Shown: positions 30,921 to 41,152, numbered from the stretch's first letter. The stretch is 64,000 nt of DNA from Pseudomonas caspiana (GCF_002158995.1 NZ_LOHF01000002.1:1-64000), one strand, 5' to 3'. Notes: generated by a model not told the origin, from the sequence alone. Program-made: numbers and translations.

Positions 30921-32297
30921 TCACATCTTTGGCATGCCGCCGCCGGGCAACATTCCGCCCATGCCGCGCATCATTTTGGCCATTCCGCCTTTTGCGGAGA
31001 ATTTCTTCATCATCTTTTGCATCTGTTTGTGCTGCTTGATCAGACGCCCGATGTCCTGCACCTGAGTCCCCGACCCCATGGAGATGCGGCGCTTGCGCGA
31101 ACCGCTGATCAGATCCGGATCACGACGCTCGGCTGGAGTCATCGAGTTGATGATGGCTTCCATCTGCTTGAACTGCTTCTCTGCCGCGCCCTGGGCATTG
31201 CCCATCTGCGACAGGTTGACGCCGCCGATGCTTGGCAGCTTGTCCATGAGCCCGCCAAGGCCGCCCATGTTTTTCATCTGTTGCAGCTGATCGCGGAAGT
31301 CTTCGAGGTCGAAGCCTTTACCTTTCTTCAGCTTTTTGGCCAGCTTGTCGGCCTTGTCCTTGTCGAGGGTCTGCTCGGCCTGTTCGATAAGGCTAAGCAC
31401 GTCACCCATGCCGAGGATTCGCGACGCAATACGGTCCGGGTGGAACGGCTCGAGCGCATCGCTCTTCTCGCCCATACCGATGAACTTGATCGGCTTGCCA
31501 GTGATAGCGCGCACGGACAATGCCGCACCGCCTCGTGCATCACCGTCGACCTTGGTCAGGATCACGCCGGTCAAGGGCAGTGCATCACCAAAGGCCTTGG
31601 CGGTGTTGGCAGCATCCTGACCGGTCATGGCGTCAACCACGAACAATGTCTCGGCAGGCTTGACCGCCGCATGCAGCGCCTGGATCTCGCCCATCATTTC
31701 CGCGTCGATGTGCAAGCGACCCGCGGTGTCCAGAATGACGACGTCAATGAACTTGAGCTTCGCTTCTTTAATTGCCGCTTCAGCGATGTCTACCGGCTTC
31801 TGGCTAATATCAGACGGGAAGAAAGTAACGCCGATGTCGCCCGCCAGCGTTTCAAGCTGCTTGATGGCCGCCGGACGATAAACGTCGGCAGACACAACCA
31901 TGACGGTCTTCTTCTTGCGCTCTTTAAGAAACTTGGCCAGCTTGCCAGCTGTGGTGGTTTTACCAGCACCCTGCAGACCCGCCATCAAAATCACGGCAGG
32001 CGGCGTGACATTAAGGGTCAGCTCTTCGTTGGCCGCCCCCATCATGTCTTCCAGCTCGGCCTGAACGATCTTCACGAAGGCCTGGCCCGGCGTCAGGCTG
32101 CGCGACACTTCAGTGCCGACAGCGCGCTCCTTGACCTTGTTGACGAAGTCTTTGACGACCGGCAAGGCAACGTCGGCTTCGAGCAAAGCCATACGCACTT
32201 CGCGCAAGGTGTCTTTGATGTTGTCCTCAGTCAGCTTGGCTTTGCCAGTTACATGGCGCAGCGTCTGTGAGAGACGGTCTGTCAGGTTTTCAAACAT
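30921..32297 (-). CDS. ffh: signal recognition particle protein Ffh
   Basis: GTPase that with 4.5S RNA targets membrane proteins to the translocon. The 458-aa protein has the N helical bundle, the G domain with P-loop GLQGAGKTTTAGKLA, DTAGRLHID and TKVDGDARGG, and a methionine-rich M domain whose C-terminus is Gly/Met-rich (GGMAKMMRGMGGMLPGGG). It lies upstream of rpsP on the same strand and is divergent from the CcsA-like gene. Confidence 0.98.
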   Translation of the reverse strand: MFENLTDRLSQTLRHVTGKAKLTEDNIKDTLREVRMALLEADVALPVVKDFVNKVKERAVGTEVSRSLTPGQAFVKIVQAELEDMMGAANEELTLNVTPPAVILMAGLQGAGKTTTAGKLAKFLKERKKKTVMVVSADVYRPAAIKQLETLAGDIGVTFFPSDISQKPVDIAEAAIKEAKLKFIDVVILDTAGRLHIDAEMMGEIQALHAAVKPAETLFVVDAMTGQDAANTAKAFGDALPLTGVILTKVDGDARGGAALSVRAITGKPIKFIGMGEKSDALEPFHPDRIASRILGMGDVLSLIEQAEQTLDKDKADKLAKKLKKGKGFDLEDFRDQLQQMKNMGGLGGLMDKLPSIGGVNLSQMGNAQGAAEKQFKQMEAIINSMTPAERRDPDLISGSRKRRISMGSGTQVQDIGRLIKQHKQMQKMMKKFSAKGGMAKMMRGMGGMLPGGGMPKM

Positions 32298-32506
32298 GCG
32301 CGATCCTTTCAGGCTCTTGGAGAACCCCGGTTGGTGCGGCCCGGCCCGTTATAAAATGGCGCTCGGCGAGCCTGCGGCTTGAGCAGGTGGCGGATTATAG
32401 CGAAGACTCTGCTGAACGGACACTAGGAGTCTGCATCTGTGGTCTTTCGTGAAATGACGGTTGTATGCCAAACTCAGCGCCTTTAAAGGCCCGTCCATCA
32501 GGATTT

Positions 32507-33319
32507 ATGTTCCCTTTGCCACCCAGCCTGCTACCCAGCCTCGCCGCCGCTTGCCTTTATGCCGCTGCGACTATCTACCAAGGCATCCGCCTCAGCCAGG
32601 CGAAACGCGCCGACAAACGGCTGCTTTGCCTGCTCGGCACGCTGGCCGTTGTTGCTCACGCCTTCGGACTTTTTTCCCAGTTGATCCGCCCTATCGGGCT
32701 TGGCCTGGACTTTTTCAGCGCTGCAAGCCTGATCGCTGTCGCCGTCATCGCGCTGTCTCTGCTGGCTACCGTGCGCATTCCGGTAGAAAACCTGCTCGTA
32801 CTTCTGTTTCCGCTCGGACTCATTACCGTGCTGCTCGCGCAGTTCGCGCCAGCCGGTACTGTGCAACCCATCGTTGAAGAGCCGGGAATCCTCAGCCATA
32901 TCCTGCTCTCGATCCTGGCCTATGGCATGTTTACCATTGCGGTGGTGCAGGCTTTACTGCTGCTGGTGCAGGATCATCAACTCAAGCACAAGCACCCTTC
33001 GGGGTTGATCAAGAATTTCCCTCCGCTGCAAACCATGGAAAGCTTGTTGTTTGGTTTTCTCTGGGCCGGGTGGTCACTGCTTTCACTGTCGCTGATTTCT
33101 GGCTGGCTGTTCGTCGAGAACCTTTTCGCACAGCATCTGGTGCACAAAACCCTACTGGCCTGCCTGGCCTGGGTAGTGTTCAGTGTATTGCTATGGGGCC
33201 GTAACCGTCTCGGCTGGCGCGGACACAAGGCAATCCGCTGGACCCTCGGCGGTTTCTGCTTGCTGATGCTGGCCTATTTCGGCAGCAAGCTGGTCCGCGA
33301 ATTCATTCTGCACATCTGA
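32507..33319 (+). CDS. CcsA/YpjD-type inner-membrane protein
   Basis: A 270-aa protein with about eight membrane helices and a CcsA-like cytochrome-assembly domain (HILLSILAYGMFTIAVVQALLLL; HKTLLACLAWVVFSVLLWGR). Histidines expected for haem handling are present in those helices. Copies beside ffh are usual in pseudomonads; a role in cytochrome biogenesis is inferred only. The ATG at 32507 is preceded by AGGA; an earlier in-frame ATG at 32465 lacks a good ribosome-binding site. Confidence 0.85.
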   Translation: MFPLPPSLLPSLAAACLYAAATIYQGIRLSQAKRADKRLLCLLGTLAVVAHAFGLFSQLIRPIGLGLDFFSAASLIAVAVIALSLLATVRIPVENLLVLLFPLGLITVLLAQFAPAGTVQPIVEEPGILSHILLSILAYGMFTIAVVQALLLLVQDHQLKHKHPSGLIKNFPPLQTMESLLFGFLWAGWSLLSLSLISGWLFVENLFAQHLVHKTLLACLAWVVFSVLLWGRNRLGWRGHKAIRWTLGGFCLLMLAYFGSKLVREFILHI

Positions 33320-33332
33320 CGGTTCGCTGATT

Positions 33333-34568
33333 ATGGATAATTTGCCAATCGCCCCGATGCTCGGTGTCGTGGCCCTGTTAATTCTTTGGGCAGCCCTGTT
33401 CACGGCCATTGAAACCGCCCACCAACACCTGAAAATGCGGCGTAACGGCGACCGTCATTCGACGCCAGGCTGGCCCGAGCTCAAATTCGAACTGGGCAGC
33501 CTGATCCTCGCTAACACCCTGATCAAAGTATTGATTACTGTGATCGTCACGTTGCTGTCGATGAACTACTGGTTTTATAACGGCCCGACACTGGCCTGGA
33601 TCAGTGTCACCAGCATCACGCTGATCTTTGCTGAACTCATCCCGCGCAGGCTCGCAGCTCGTCATCCGGAAGCCATCGTGCACATGGCTAACAGCCTGCT
33701 GCGCATTCCAATGATCATTCTCTGGCCACTGGCGTGGGTGTTCAATTGCGTCGCCAAGACGCTGCTACGCCCTTTCGGTAAACGCAATAAACAGGTTGCC
33801 GCAGTTGATGAAGATGGCGAACGCCAGCACACGCATCGTGACGGCGTGAATGAACACCATCCGGGCCGCTCGCCGGTGTTGTCGGGCATCCACGCGCTGG
33901 ACAGCATCACGGTTAACGACATTCTGGTGCCACGCAGTGAAGTGGATGGCGTCAACCTGGACGACAGCATCGAACAGATCGTCGAGCGCCTGATCATTTC
34001 GCGACACACCCGACTGCCGGTTTATCACAACGACATCAATCAGGTTCAAGGCGTGCTCAATACCCGGCAGATCAGCCATCTGCTGCCCAAGGGCGAATTG
34101 ACCAAAGAACAGATCGTCGCCGCGTGCTATGAGCCGTACTTCGTCCCGGAGAGCACTCCGCTTCAGCTGCAACTGCTGAACTTCCACAAGCAACAGCGCC
34201 GCATGGGCGTGGTGGTCGATGAATACGGCGAAGTCTTGGGCATCGTCAGCCTCGAAGACATTCTGGAAGAAATCGTCGGCGAATTCGAAAACGAGCAGAC
34301 GCTGAACAACCCGCACATCCATCCACAGGCCGACGGTCGTCTGGTGGTTGAGGGTGCCGCTTCGATTCGTGATCTGAACAAGAGCCTCGGCTGGCACTTG
34401 CCGTCCGATGGCCCCAAGACGCTCAATGGTCTGGTCACTGAAGCACTGGAAACCATTCCGGAAAGCGCTGTCTGCCTGAAGATCGGGCCGTATCGCCTGG
34501 AAATCCTCGAAACCGAAGACAATCGAGTGACGCGGGTCATGATGTGGCAGAAACCGACGACCCGCTGA
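33333..34568 (+). CDS. CNNM-domain HlyC/CorC-type transporter
   Basis: A 411-aa membrane protein of the CNNM/CorC class, linked in other bacteria to Mg2+ or Co2+ transport. It has an N-terminal DUF21/CNNM domain with four hydrophobic helices (about 5-160; FAELIPRRLAARHPE), a polar His/Glu-rich linker (residues 155-180), a CBS pair (NDILVPRSEVDGVNLDDS; MGVVVDEYGEVLGIVSLEDILEEIVGE) and the CorC_HlyC C-terminal domain. It starts 13 nt after the CcsA-like gene and is probably co-transcribed. Confidence 0.88.
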   Translation: MDNLPIAPMLGVVALLILWAALFTAIETAHQHLKMRRNGDRHSTPGWPELKFELGSLILANTLIKVLITVIVTLLSMNYWFYNGPTLAWISVTSITLIFAELIPRRLAARHPEAIVHMANSLLRIPMIILWPLAWVFNCVAKTLLRPFGKRNKQVAAVDEDGERQHTHRDGVNEHHPGRSPVLSGIHALDSITVNDILVPRSEVDGVNLDDSIEQIVERLIISRHTRLPVYHNDINQVQGVLNTRQISHLLPKGELTKEQIVAACYEPYFVPESTPLQLQLLNFHKQQRRMGVVVDEYGEVLGIVSLEDILEEIVGEFENEQTLNNPHIHPQADGRLVVEGAASIRDLNKSLGWHLPSDGPKTLNGLVTEALETIPESAVCLKIGPYRLEILETEDNRVTRVMMWQKPTTR

Positions 34569-34860
34569 AAGCCCCTTGCTACAGGCCTATTGTTATAAGG
34601 GCGGCGCGATTCCTATAATCGAGCCGCTTACCCAGCCCGCCGATCCGTGTGCTACCCGCACCTCATGTGATCCGGCCAGTCATTCAGCCTGAACGTCTCG
34701 CGCATCTCCCTGGCTCTGCCCTACCCCTGGCATGACCAACGCCCTTCGCCCCATCCGGGCTAACTTGATCAGCGCTGTACCCACAATAATTAATGAATGC
34801 CGCCGTAGATCTTCATCTTTGGAGATCGCCGACAGGCATATGACTGTCAGGAAACCCCGC

Positions 34861-36183
34861 ATGACTACGACTTCTGCCGCCCATGAAAATGAGAGCGCAA
34901 CGGCTCGCCCGGCCAATTCTGCGACACGCGTTGCGACCGCCAGCTTCATCGGCACCGCTATCGAGTTCTACGATTTCTACGTGTACGCCACCGCCGCCGC
35001 TTTGGTGATCGGACCGGTGTTCTTCCCTCAAACGTCCGGCACCGCACAAATGCTGTCGGCGTTTCTGACCTTCGGTATCGCCTTTCTTGCCCGCCCGTTA
35101 GGCTCGGCGCTGTTCGGCCACTTCGGCGATCGTATCGGCCGCAAGTCGACACTGGTTGCCTCGTTGCTGCTGATGGGCGTATGTACTACGTTGATCGGCG
35201 TGCTGCCGGGTTACGCAACAATAGGTGCCTGGGCACCGATTCTGTTATGCGTGCTGCGTTTCGGACAGGGATTGGGACTGGGCGGAGAATGGGGCGGCGC
35301 AGCCTTGCTCGCCACGGAGAACGCCCCCGAAGGCAAGCGCGCCTGGTTCGGCATGTTCCCGCAACTCGGCCCTTCAATTGGCTTCCTCGCTGCTAACGGG
35401 CTGTTCCTGACACTGGCCATGACACTGGATGATGAGCAATTCCGCTCATGGGGCTGGCGGATCCCGTTCCTGCTAAGCGCTGCATTGGTGATGGTTGGGC
35501 TGTATGTGCGATTGAAGCTGGAAGAAACCCCGGTCTTCACCAACGCCATTGCCCGCCATGAGCGAGTGAAGATGCCAATCGTGGAGCTCTTCAGCCAGTA
35601 CTGGGCGCCGGTGCTGCTGGGCGCTGCATCGATGGTGGTCTGCTATGCCCTGTTCTACATCTCGACGGTGTTTTCCCTGAGCTACGGCGTATCGACGCTC
35701 GGTTATAGCCGCGAGACGTTCCTCGCCCTGCTGTGCTTCGCGGTGCTGTTCATGGCAGCAGCGACCCCGCTGGCGGCATGGGCCAGCGACCGTTATGGAC
35801 GTCGTCCGGTGCTGATCATCGGCGGCGTGCTGGCGATCCTTTCCGGCTTCACCATGGAGCCGCTGCTGACCCACGGCACAACATGGGCGGTGGCGCTGTT
35901 TCTGTGTATCGAGCTGTTCCTGATGGGCGTGACCTTCGCCCCAATGGGCGCGATGTTGCCCGAGCTGTTCCCAACTCGCGTGCGCTACACCGGCGCGTCA
36001 GCAGCCTACAATCTTGGAGGCATCGTCGGAGCATCAGTCGCCCCTTTCTTCGCTCAGAAACTGGTGGCGATGGGCGGCTTGAGTTGGGTCGGCGGATATG
36101 TGTCGGCAGCAGCGTTGATCAGCGTGATTGCCGTGCTGTGCCTGAAAGAAACGCGTGAGGCGGATCTGGATAAAATCGCTTAG
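34861..36183 (+). CDS. MFS transporter of the metabolite:H+ symporter (MHS) family
   Basis: Predicted proton-coupled importer of a small organic solute. The 440-aa protein has about 12 membrane helices and MHS hallmarks: GTAIEFYDFYVYATAAALV in helix 1, the GHFGDRIGRKSTLV motif A, and GQGLGLGGEWGGAALLATE. Related proteins carry shikimate, proline/betaine, citrate or ketoglutarate, so the substrate is open. The frame is open to 34732, but the ATG at 34861 with AGGAAA upstream fits the family. The 292-nt leader (34569-34860) shows no other gene. Confidence 0.88.
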   Translation: MTTTSAAHENESATARPANSATRVATASFIGTAIEFYDFYVYATAAALVIGPVFFPQTSGTAQMLSAFLTFGIAFLARPLGSALFGHFGDRIGRKSTLVASLLLMGVCTTLIGVLPGYATIGAWAPILLCVLRFGQGLGLGGEWGGAALLATENAPEGKRAWFGMFPQLGPSIGFLAANGLFLTLAMTLDDEQFRSWGWRIPFLLSAALVMVGLYVRLKLEETPVFTNAIARHERVKMPIVELFSQYWAPVLLGAASMVVCYALFYISTVFSLSYGVSTLGYSRETFLALLCFAVLFMAAATPLAAWASDRYGRRPVLIIGGVLAILSGFTMEPLLTHGTTWAVALFLCIELFLMGVTFAPMGAMLPELFPTRVRYTGASAAYNLGGIVGASVAPFFAQKLVAMGGLSWVGGYVSAAALISVIAVLCLKETREADLDKIA

Positions 36184-36231
36184 CTCAGAGAAGTGCCCTA
36201 TAAATGCAACTACCTGATTTTTAATTCTTTT

Positions 36232-36322
36232 CTGTAGGAGCTCACGAGCACCGCGAGGCAGCGATGGCGTCCTGCTTGATACAACGCTATCGCAGCCTCG
36301 CGATGCTCGTGCACTCCTACAG
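36232..36322. repeat. paired REP-like palindrome
   Basis: Arms CTGTAGGAGCTCACGAGCAC at the left and GATGCTCGTGCACTCCTACAG at the right enclose a second nested pair (GCGAGG / CCTCGC). It lies between the convergent MFS and purT genes. Confidence 0.75.
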
Positions 36323-36385
36323 GTATATGTTTGCTTCGCGATGGTGCGGTGTCAGTGACACCGCGCCATCTCCTGCAAGGCAGCC

Positions 36386-37567
36386 TTACAGCTGGACTTT
36401 CACAGCCCGCGAAGAACGGGTGGCTTTGGCACGTGCAGCCTCGATGGACTCGTCGCGAGCCAGGGCAACGCCCATGCGGCGCTGGCCATTGACTTCAGGC
36501 TTGCCGAAAAGACGCAGTGCCGTGTCCGGCTCGCTCAACGCTGCATTGAGGTTGGCGAAAGTCGTATTCGTGGACTGACCTTCCACCAGAATCACTGCCG
36601 ACGCCGATGGCCCGAACTGGCGAATCTGCGGGATTGGCAGGCCCAGAATGGCGCGAGCGTGCAAAGCAAACTGCGACAGATCCTGAGAGATCAGTGTCAC
36701 CAGGCCAGTGTCATGCGGACGCGGCGAGACTTCGCTGAACCATACCTGATCACCTTTGATGAACAGCTCAACACCAAACAGACCGCGACCACCCAGCGCC
36801 TCGGTTACGGCCTTGGCAACACGCTCGGATTCAGCCAGCGCAATCGGGCTCATGGCCTGAGGCTGCCAGGATTCCTGATAGTCACCCTTCTCCTGACGAT
36901 GACCCACTGGCGCGCAGAAGGTAGTGCCGCCAGCGTGGCGCACGGTCAGCAGAGTGATTTCGTATTCGAAGTCGATGAAGCCTTCGATGATCACGCGGCC
37001 TTTACCGGCACGTCCGCCTTCTTGAGCGTAATCCCAGGCTTTCTGCACGTCATCAGCAGTGCGCAGCAGGCTCTGGCCTTTGCCCGAAGAACTCATTACC
37101 GGCTTGACCACGCACGGGAAGCCCAGGTCCTGGACAGCCTTGCTGTAGTCTTCGAAGGTATCGGCAAAATGATACGGCGACGTTGGCAGGTCCAGCTCTT
37201 CAGCGGCCAGACGACGAATGCCTTCACGGTTCATGGTCAATTGGGTGGCGCGGGCAGTCGGGATGACCGTGAAGCCCTCGGCCTCCAGTTCAACCAGAGT
37301 GGCCGTGGCGATGGCCTCGATTTCCGGCACGATGTAATGCGGCTTCTCGGCTTCGATCACCGCACGCAGTGCAGCACCGTCGAGCATGTTGATCACGTGG
37401 CTGCGGTGGGCAACCTGCATGGCAGGCGCGTTGGCGTAACGATCAACAGCGATCACTTCAACGCCCAGGCGCTGCAGTTCGATCACTACTTCCTTGCCGA
37501 GCTCGCCGCAACCGCAGAGCAATACACGGGTCGCAACAGGCGACAGTGGAGTTCCGATTTGAGTCAT
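36386..37567 (-). CDS. purT: formate-dependent phosphoribosylglycinamide formyltransferase PurT
   Basis: Makes formyl-GAR from GAR, formate and ATP in purine synthesis, an alternative to folate-dependent PurN. The 393-aa ATP-grasp protein has the N-terminal motif [15 protein letters not shown]-binding [17 protein letters not shown], and [14 protein letters not shown]. It is a single gene with its own upstream gap. Confidence 0.96.
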   Translation of the reverse strand: MTQIGTPLSPVATRVLLCGCGELGKEVVIELQRLGVEVIAVDRYANAPAMQVAHRSHVINMLDGAALRAVIEAEKPHYIVPEIEAIATATLVELEAEGFTVIPTARATQLTMNREGIRRLAAEELDLPTSPYHFADTFEDYSKAVQDLGFPCVVKPVMSSSGKGQSLLRTADDVQKAWDYAQEGGRAGKGRVIIEGFIDFEYEITLLTVRHAGGTTFCAPVGHRQEKGDYQESWQPQAMSPIALAESERVAKAVTEALGGRGLFGVELFIKGDQVWFSEVSPRPHDTGLVTLISQDLSQFALHARAILGLPIPQIRQFGPSASAVILVEGQSTNTTFANLNAALSEPDTALRLFGKPEVNGQRRMGVALARDESIEAARAKATRSSRAVKVQL

Positions 37568-37666
37568 CTCAGGTCCTCGTGGAGCAGATATCGAGGGCAG
37601 CCCGCGTCAGGTGCGAGCGACCGCTGTGGAGAAAGGCGCGCAATTTACCACGAAGGCCCGTAATTC

Positions 37667-38134
37667 TCAGCCCGCACAAGCATTCTTGCGCGCACGCCAG
37701 GCCATGATCAGCCAGACGGCAGTGACACCGGCGAACTTGGACAGCAACGCCGTGATAATCACGGGCGGAGTCAGCGCATCGATCAGGCCGAAAAAGATGA
37801 AGGTATCCACCGGGATACTCAGCGCCGAACTGAGCCACAGACGATCACGCAGCGGCCGTTTGGTTACCGTGAATACCAGCCAGTCGATGCATTCGGAGAC
37901 CGCAAACGCTGTGGCACTGGCCAGCGCAATAGTAGGGTCTGACGTCACGTACGACAGAACGAGGGCGGCCAGCATTGCCAGGATCGCGCCGTGCCCGAAG
38001 CGGGTTTGCACCATGTCTCGCAAGACAAACACCAACCCACCCCAGGCGGACCAGATCACGTCCAGATGCGGCGCGGCGGAAAAAGCAAAGTTGATCAGCA
38101 CGACACTGCTGATGTAGGCGATCAGGAAGAGCAT
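37667..38134 (-). CDS. VUT family (YhhQ-like) membrane transporter
   Basis: A 155-aa protein with about five hydrophobic helices and the VUT/PreQ0-transporter pattern (VLRDMVQTRFGHGAILAMLAA; AVSECIDWLVFTVTK; SSALSIPVDTFIFFGLID). Family members import queuosine precursors. It is shorter than E. coli YhhQ, so this is a compact variant. No riboswitch was recognised upstream. Confidence 0.82.
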   Translation of the reverse strand: MLFLIAYISSVVLINFAFSAAPHLDVIWSAWGGLVFVLRDMVQTRFGHGAILAMLAALVLSYVTSDPTIALASATAFAVSECIDWLVFTVTKRPLRDRLWLSSALSIPVDTFIFFGLIDALTPPVIITALLSKFAGVTAVWLIMAWRARKNACAG

Positions 38135-38229
38135 GAGGTGAGGCTTATGTGGCGGGAAAGATGGGTAATGGTATCAGCCGATGCAACGCGATGGCTGATT
38201 TGAAATGAGATTCAACCTGTGGGGAGCAC

Positions 38230-38365
38230 TGACGTGGGACCGGCTTCAGCCGGGAAGGAGCCGTGACAGACGCCGAATTTTATAGGTGCAGACATACCGC
38301 TTTCCCGGCTAAAGCCGGTCCCACGTCGTCAATCAACTTGGGGGCGACATAGAATCTCCCACAGG
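38230..38365. repeat. long REPIN, copy 1
   Basis: Two inverted arms, TGACGTGGGACCGGCTTCAG at the left and CTAAAGCCGGTCCCACGTCG at the right, flank a GCCGTGACAGACGC spacer. A conserved tail (TAGAATCTCCCACAGG) follows. Nearly the whole 136 bp is repeated at 47132-47268. Confidence 0.85.
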
Positions 38366-38383
38366 AAAAGCGAGATTGCGCGA

Positions 38384-38578
38384 TTACATTTTCCACACCA
38401 GCCCACTCGCCTCTGCACGCTCGTGACACAGCCTGAGCACGGCGCGGCGCTGGTCGTTGTCCATGGCGTGCCAGTCGGTGATTTCTTTCACGGTGCGCTG
38501 GCAACCGAGGCAGACATCATCGTCATCCAGCGCGCAGATACTTACGCAGGGGGATGCGACGCGGCGTTCGGCTTCCAT
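38384..38578 (-). CDS. DUF1289 small cysteine-rich protein
   Basis: A 64-aa protein with the DUF1289 pattern: CVSICALDDDDVCLGCQRT, giving C-x3-C-x7-C-x2-C, followed by EITDW. The four cysteines probably bind a metal or Fe-S cluster; function unknown. The ATG at 38578 shares one base with the stop codon of the carbonic anhydrase-like gene (TGATG), so the two are translationally coupled. Confidence 0.85.
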   Translation of the reverse strand: MEAERRVASPCVSICALDDDDVCLGCQRTVKEITDWHAMDNDQRRAVLRLCHERAEASGLVWKM

Positions 38579-39102
38579 CAATCTTCCTGCGGTATCAGGT
38601 CGCGAGCATAGCGCTGGGCGTTGTGGACGTAATGGGCGGCGCTGGCTTCGAGCATTTTCTTCTGCACATCAGTAAGTTCGCGTACTACTTTACCCGGCGA
38701 ACCCATGACGAGCGAGCCGTCGGGGATAACCTTGCCTTCGCCGATCAGTGAATTAGCACCAATGATGCAGTACTTGCCAATCTTCGCGCCGTTGAGAATT
38801 ACCGAATTAATCCCAATCAGACTGTAATCATCGACGCTGCAACCATGCAGCATGGCGTTGTGGCCAATCGTCACGCCTTTGCCGATTTGCAGCGGCGAGC
38901 CCATATCAGTGTGCATCACCGTGCCGTCCTGCACATTGCTGTTTTCGCCAATATGGATCAGCTCGTTATCACCGCGCAGCACAGCGTTGAACCAGACATT
39001 GGCCCCCGCCTCCAGCCTGACCTTGCCGATCAGCACAGCATTGGGCGCGACCCAGCTTTGCGGATGGGTTTCGACGCGAAAATCGCCCAGACGATATTTC
39101 AT
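38578..39102 (-). CDS. gamma carbonic anhydrase family protein
   Basis: A 174-aa left-handed beta-helix protein of the gamma carbonic anhydrase/YrdA class. Hexapeptide repeats run through most of its length, and metal-binding histidines are visible in VMHTDMG and GHNAMLHGC. Many family members have no proven anhydrase activity, so the enzymatic role is only likely. It forms an operon with the DUF1289 gene. Confidence 0.9.
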   Translation of the reverse strand: MKYRLGDFRVETHPQSWVAPNAVLIGKVRLEAGANVWFNAVLRGDNELIHIGENSNVQDGTVMHTDMGSPLQIGKGVTIGHNAMLHGCSVDDYSLIGINSVILNGAKIGKYCIIGANSLIGEGKVIPDGSLVMGSPGKVVRELTDVQKKMLEASAAHYVHNAQRYARDLIPQED

Positions 39103-39144
39103 GGGTAAGTATCCTCAAGGCTTTGCGGCCCGTTTAATCGACGC

Positions 39145-39741
39145 TTAGATCACGGAGTGTTCAGGCGGGTGATGCAGGCTGATCTTGCTGTCATAAAGCA
39201 CGTTGATCAACTCGACGATCATGATCGCAGTCAGCCCCCAGATTTTGAACTCGCCGTAACGATAGCTGGGCACGTACCAACTGCGACCCTGATAGTCGAT
39301 GCGGTGGGTGTGCTCACGGGTGTCCTGACGAAAGAACTCTAGCGGCACGCTGAACACCGCGGCGATTTCGGCATCGTTGGGGCGATATTCGACGAAGTCG
39401 GGTATCAATCCCACATAGGGCGTGACCTTGATGCCGTGCTTGGAGATCAATGGACTGAGCGGCCCGATCACCTCAACCAGCCCCGGCGGCAGACCTATCT
39501 CTTCCTCGGCTTCGCGCAGTGCGGTAAAGATCAGATCGCTGTCTTCAGGGTCACGCCGCCCACCTGGAAAGGCCACTTCGCCGCCATGGGTCGACAGCCC
39601 GCTGGCACGCAGCGTCAGAATCAACTCCGGCTCGTCACTGCGGGTAATCGGCAGCAACACTGCAGCTTCGGGAAAAAGTCGATCCGTCTCAAAGGTGCTC
39701 GGCGTATGACTGCTTACACGGCGAAGTAGCTCATCCAGCAT
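39145..39741 (-). CDS. Nudix hydrolase, CoA pyrophosphatase type (NudL-like)
   Basis: A 198-aa Nudix enzyme expected to cleave coenzyme A or related nucleotides. The Nudix box is complete (GGRRDPEDSDLIFTALREAEEEIG), preceded by LILTLRASGLSTHGGEVAFP, whose pattern fits the CoAse subgroup. It lies 42 nt upstream of the carbonic anhydrase gene on the same strand. Confidence 0.88.
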   Translation of the reverse strand: MLDELLRRVSSHTPSTFETDRLFPEAAVLLPITRSDEPELILTLRASGLSTHGGEVAFPGGRRDPEDSDLIFTALREAEEEIGLPPGLVEVIGPLSPLISKHGIKVTPYVGLIPDFVEYRPNDAEIAAVFSVPLEFFRQDTREHTHRIDYQGRSWYVPSYRYGEFKIWGLTAIMIVELINVLYDSKISLHHPPEHSVI

Positions 39742-39897
39742 GGGAAATCTCGATCTGTTGCCTACCCCGCATCATGCACCAAAGTGGCCAACCGCCCAAG
39801 CCCTTGTAGGACAATGCAAGCAAGACTAAAGCGCAGCTTGCCGATCACCCGCAGCGCACGCCAAGATAGCGGCTGAATTCACTATTCGAACTCGTCC

Positions 39898-40449
39898 ATG
39901 AAATTCTGCAGCCAATGTGGCAAACCAGTGATTCAGCGCATTCCCGAAGGCGATAGCCGCCTGCGCTTTGTCTGTGAGCACTGCCAGACCATTCATTACC
40001 AGAACCCCAATGTCGTCGCGGGCTGTCTGGCGGTGTGGGATGGCAAGGTCTTGCTGTGCCGTCGCGCCATCGAACCGCGCCTGGGTTTCTGGACCCTGCC
40101 GGCGGGGTTCATGGAAAACGGCGAAACCATGGAACAGGCCGCCCGCCGGGAGACCGATGAGGAAGCCTGCGCGACACCCGGCGAGCTGGAGCTTTACATG
40201 TTGGTGGATGTTGCACACATCAATCAGGTTCATGTGTTCTTCCGGGGCGAGCTGGCCACACCGCAATTCGCTGCAGGAATCGAAAGCCTGGAAGTGCAGC
40301 TGTTTGACGAAGCGGACATACCCTGGTCGGAGCTGGCTTTCATGACGGTCCGGCGTACCCTAGAATGCTACTTCGCTGATCGTCGCGAGCAGGTTTACCC
40401 TGTGCGCAACGAGGCCCTGCCGCCATCGCGGCCCATTCAAGACACTTAA
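39898..40449 (+). CDS. zinc-ribbon Nudix hydrolase
   Basis: A 183-aa protein with an N-terminal zinc ribbon (CSQCGKPV ... CEHCQTIHY) and a Nudix domain with a complete box (GFMENGETMEQAARRETDEEA). The ribbon resembles that of NADH pyrophosphatases, but the protein is shorter, so the substrate is not assigned. The Nudix gene upstream is divergent and about 155 nt away. Confidence 0.87.
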   Translation: MKFCSQCGKPVIQRIPEGDSRLRFVCEHCQTIHYQNPNVVAGCLAVWDGKVLLCRRAIEPRLGFWTLPAGFMENGETMEQAARRETDEEACATPGELELYMLVDVAHINQVHVFFRGELATPQFAAGIESLEVQLFDEADIPWSELAFMTVRRTLECYFADRREQVYPVRNEALPPSRPIQDT

Positions 40450-40493
40450 TCAGGCCAGCCCATTACAGGCGCCGCTTCAGGGATACCGTTTCG

Positions 40494-41057
40494 ATGCGTT
40501 GGTTGCCCGCTGCTTTGTGCTTGTCTTTCATGCCGTTGTCCCAGGCCTCGTTCACCCAGACCATTGTTCCCAAAGGCAGCGAGCAAAAGATCGTCGGCGA
40601 AAAAGTCATCAACGTTGAAAACATCGCCGATAAAAAAATCGAAAAGGTCCTGGTACTCAAGTCAGTTCGCCAGTTGCAACTGATCAGTGGCGGCGAACCC
40701 CTGAAGACGTACCGCATTTCGTTGGGCAAGCAACCCAAAGGCACCAAACTCAAGGAAGGCGATCAGCGCACACCGGAAGGTTTCTACTGGCTGGACTGGC
40801 GCAAGACCAGTACCAACTACAACCTGTCGATGCACATCTCCTATCCGAACGCGACGGACACCGAACGCTCGAAACGCGAAGGGGTAAAGCCCGGTAGCAT
40901 GATCATGATTCATGGCACGCCAGTGGATGAGGAATATCCGGAGTGGTACTTCCACACGCTGGACTGGACCAACGGCTGCATCGCGCTGAAGAACAACGAC
41001 ATGCGGGAAGTGTGGAGTCTGGTGAAGGACGGCACGATGATTGAGATCAGGCCGTAG
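40494..41057 (+). CDS. L,D-transpeptidase (YkuD domain)
   Basis: Exported enzyme predicted to cross-link peptidoglycan or attach a protein to it. The 187-aa precursor has a signal peptide (about 1-19, ending SQAS) and a YkuD domain with the catalytic pattern MIMIHGTPVDEE ... WTNGCIALKNNDM, holding the conserved His and Cys. It follows the zinc-ribbon Nudix gene by 44 nt. Confidence 0.9.
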   Translation: MRWLPAALCLSFMPLSQASFTQTIVPKGSEQKIVGEKVINVENIADKKIEKVLVLKSVRQLQLISGGEPLKTYRISLGKQPKGTKLKEGDQRTPEGFYWLDWRKTSTNYNLSMHISYPNATDTERSKREGVKPGSMIMIHGTPVDEEYPEWYFHTLDWTNGCIALKNNDMREVWSLVKDGTMIEIRP

Positions 41058-41072
41058 AGAGAACGCCGGATT

Positions 41073-41148
41073 CCTGTAGGAGCTGCCGAAGGCTGCGATA
41101 GCGGTGTATCAGATAAATCGCATCGCAGCCTTCGGCAGTTCCTACAGG
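41073..41148. repeat. paired REP-like palindrome
   Basis: Inverted arms CCTGTAGGAGCTGCCGAAGG and CCTTCGGCAGTTCCTACAGG surround a 22-bp spacer, between convergent genes. The arm length (about 27 bp, one mismatch) would form a stable hairpin in transcripts of both genes. Confidence 0.75.
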
Positions 41149-41152
41149 AGGA

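Noticed and set aside
30798..32270. 490-codon open frame on the plus strand
   Set aside because: It is the complement of ffh, which has all SRP GTPase motifs. High-G+C genes often leave long open antisense frames.
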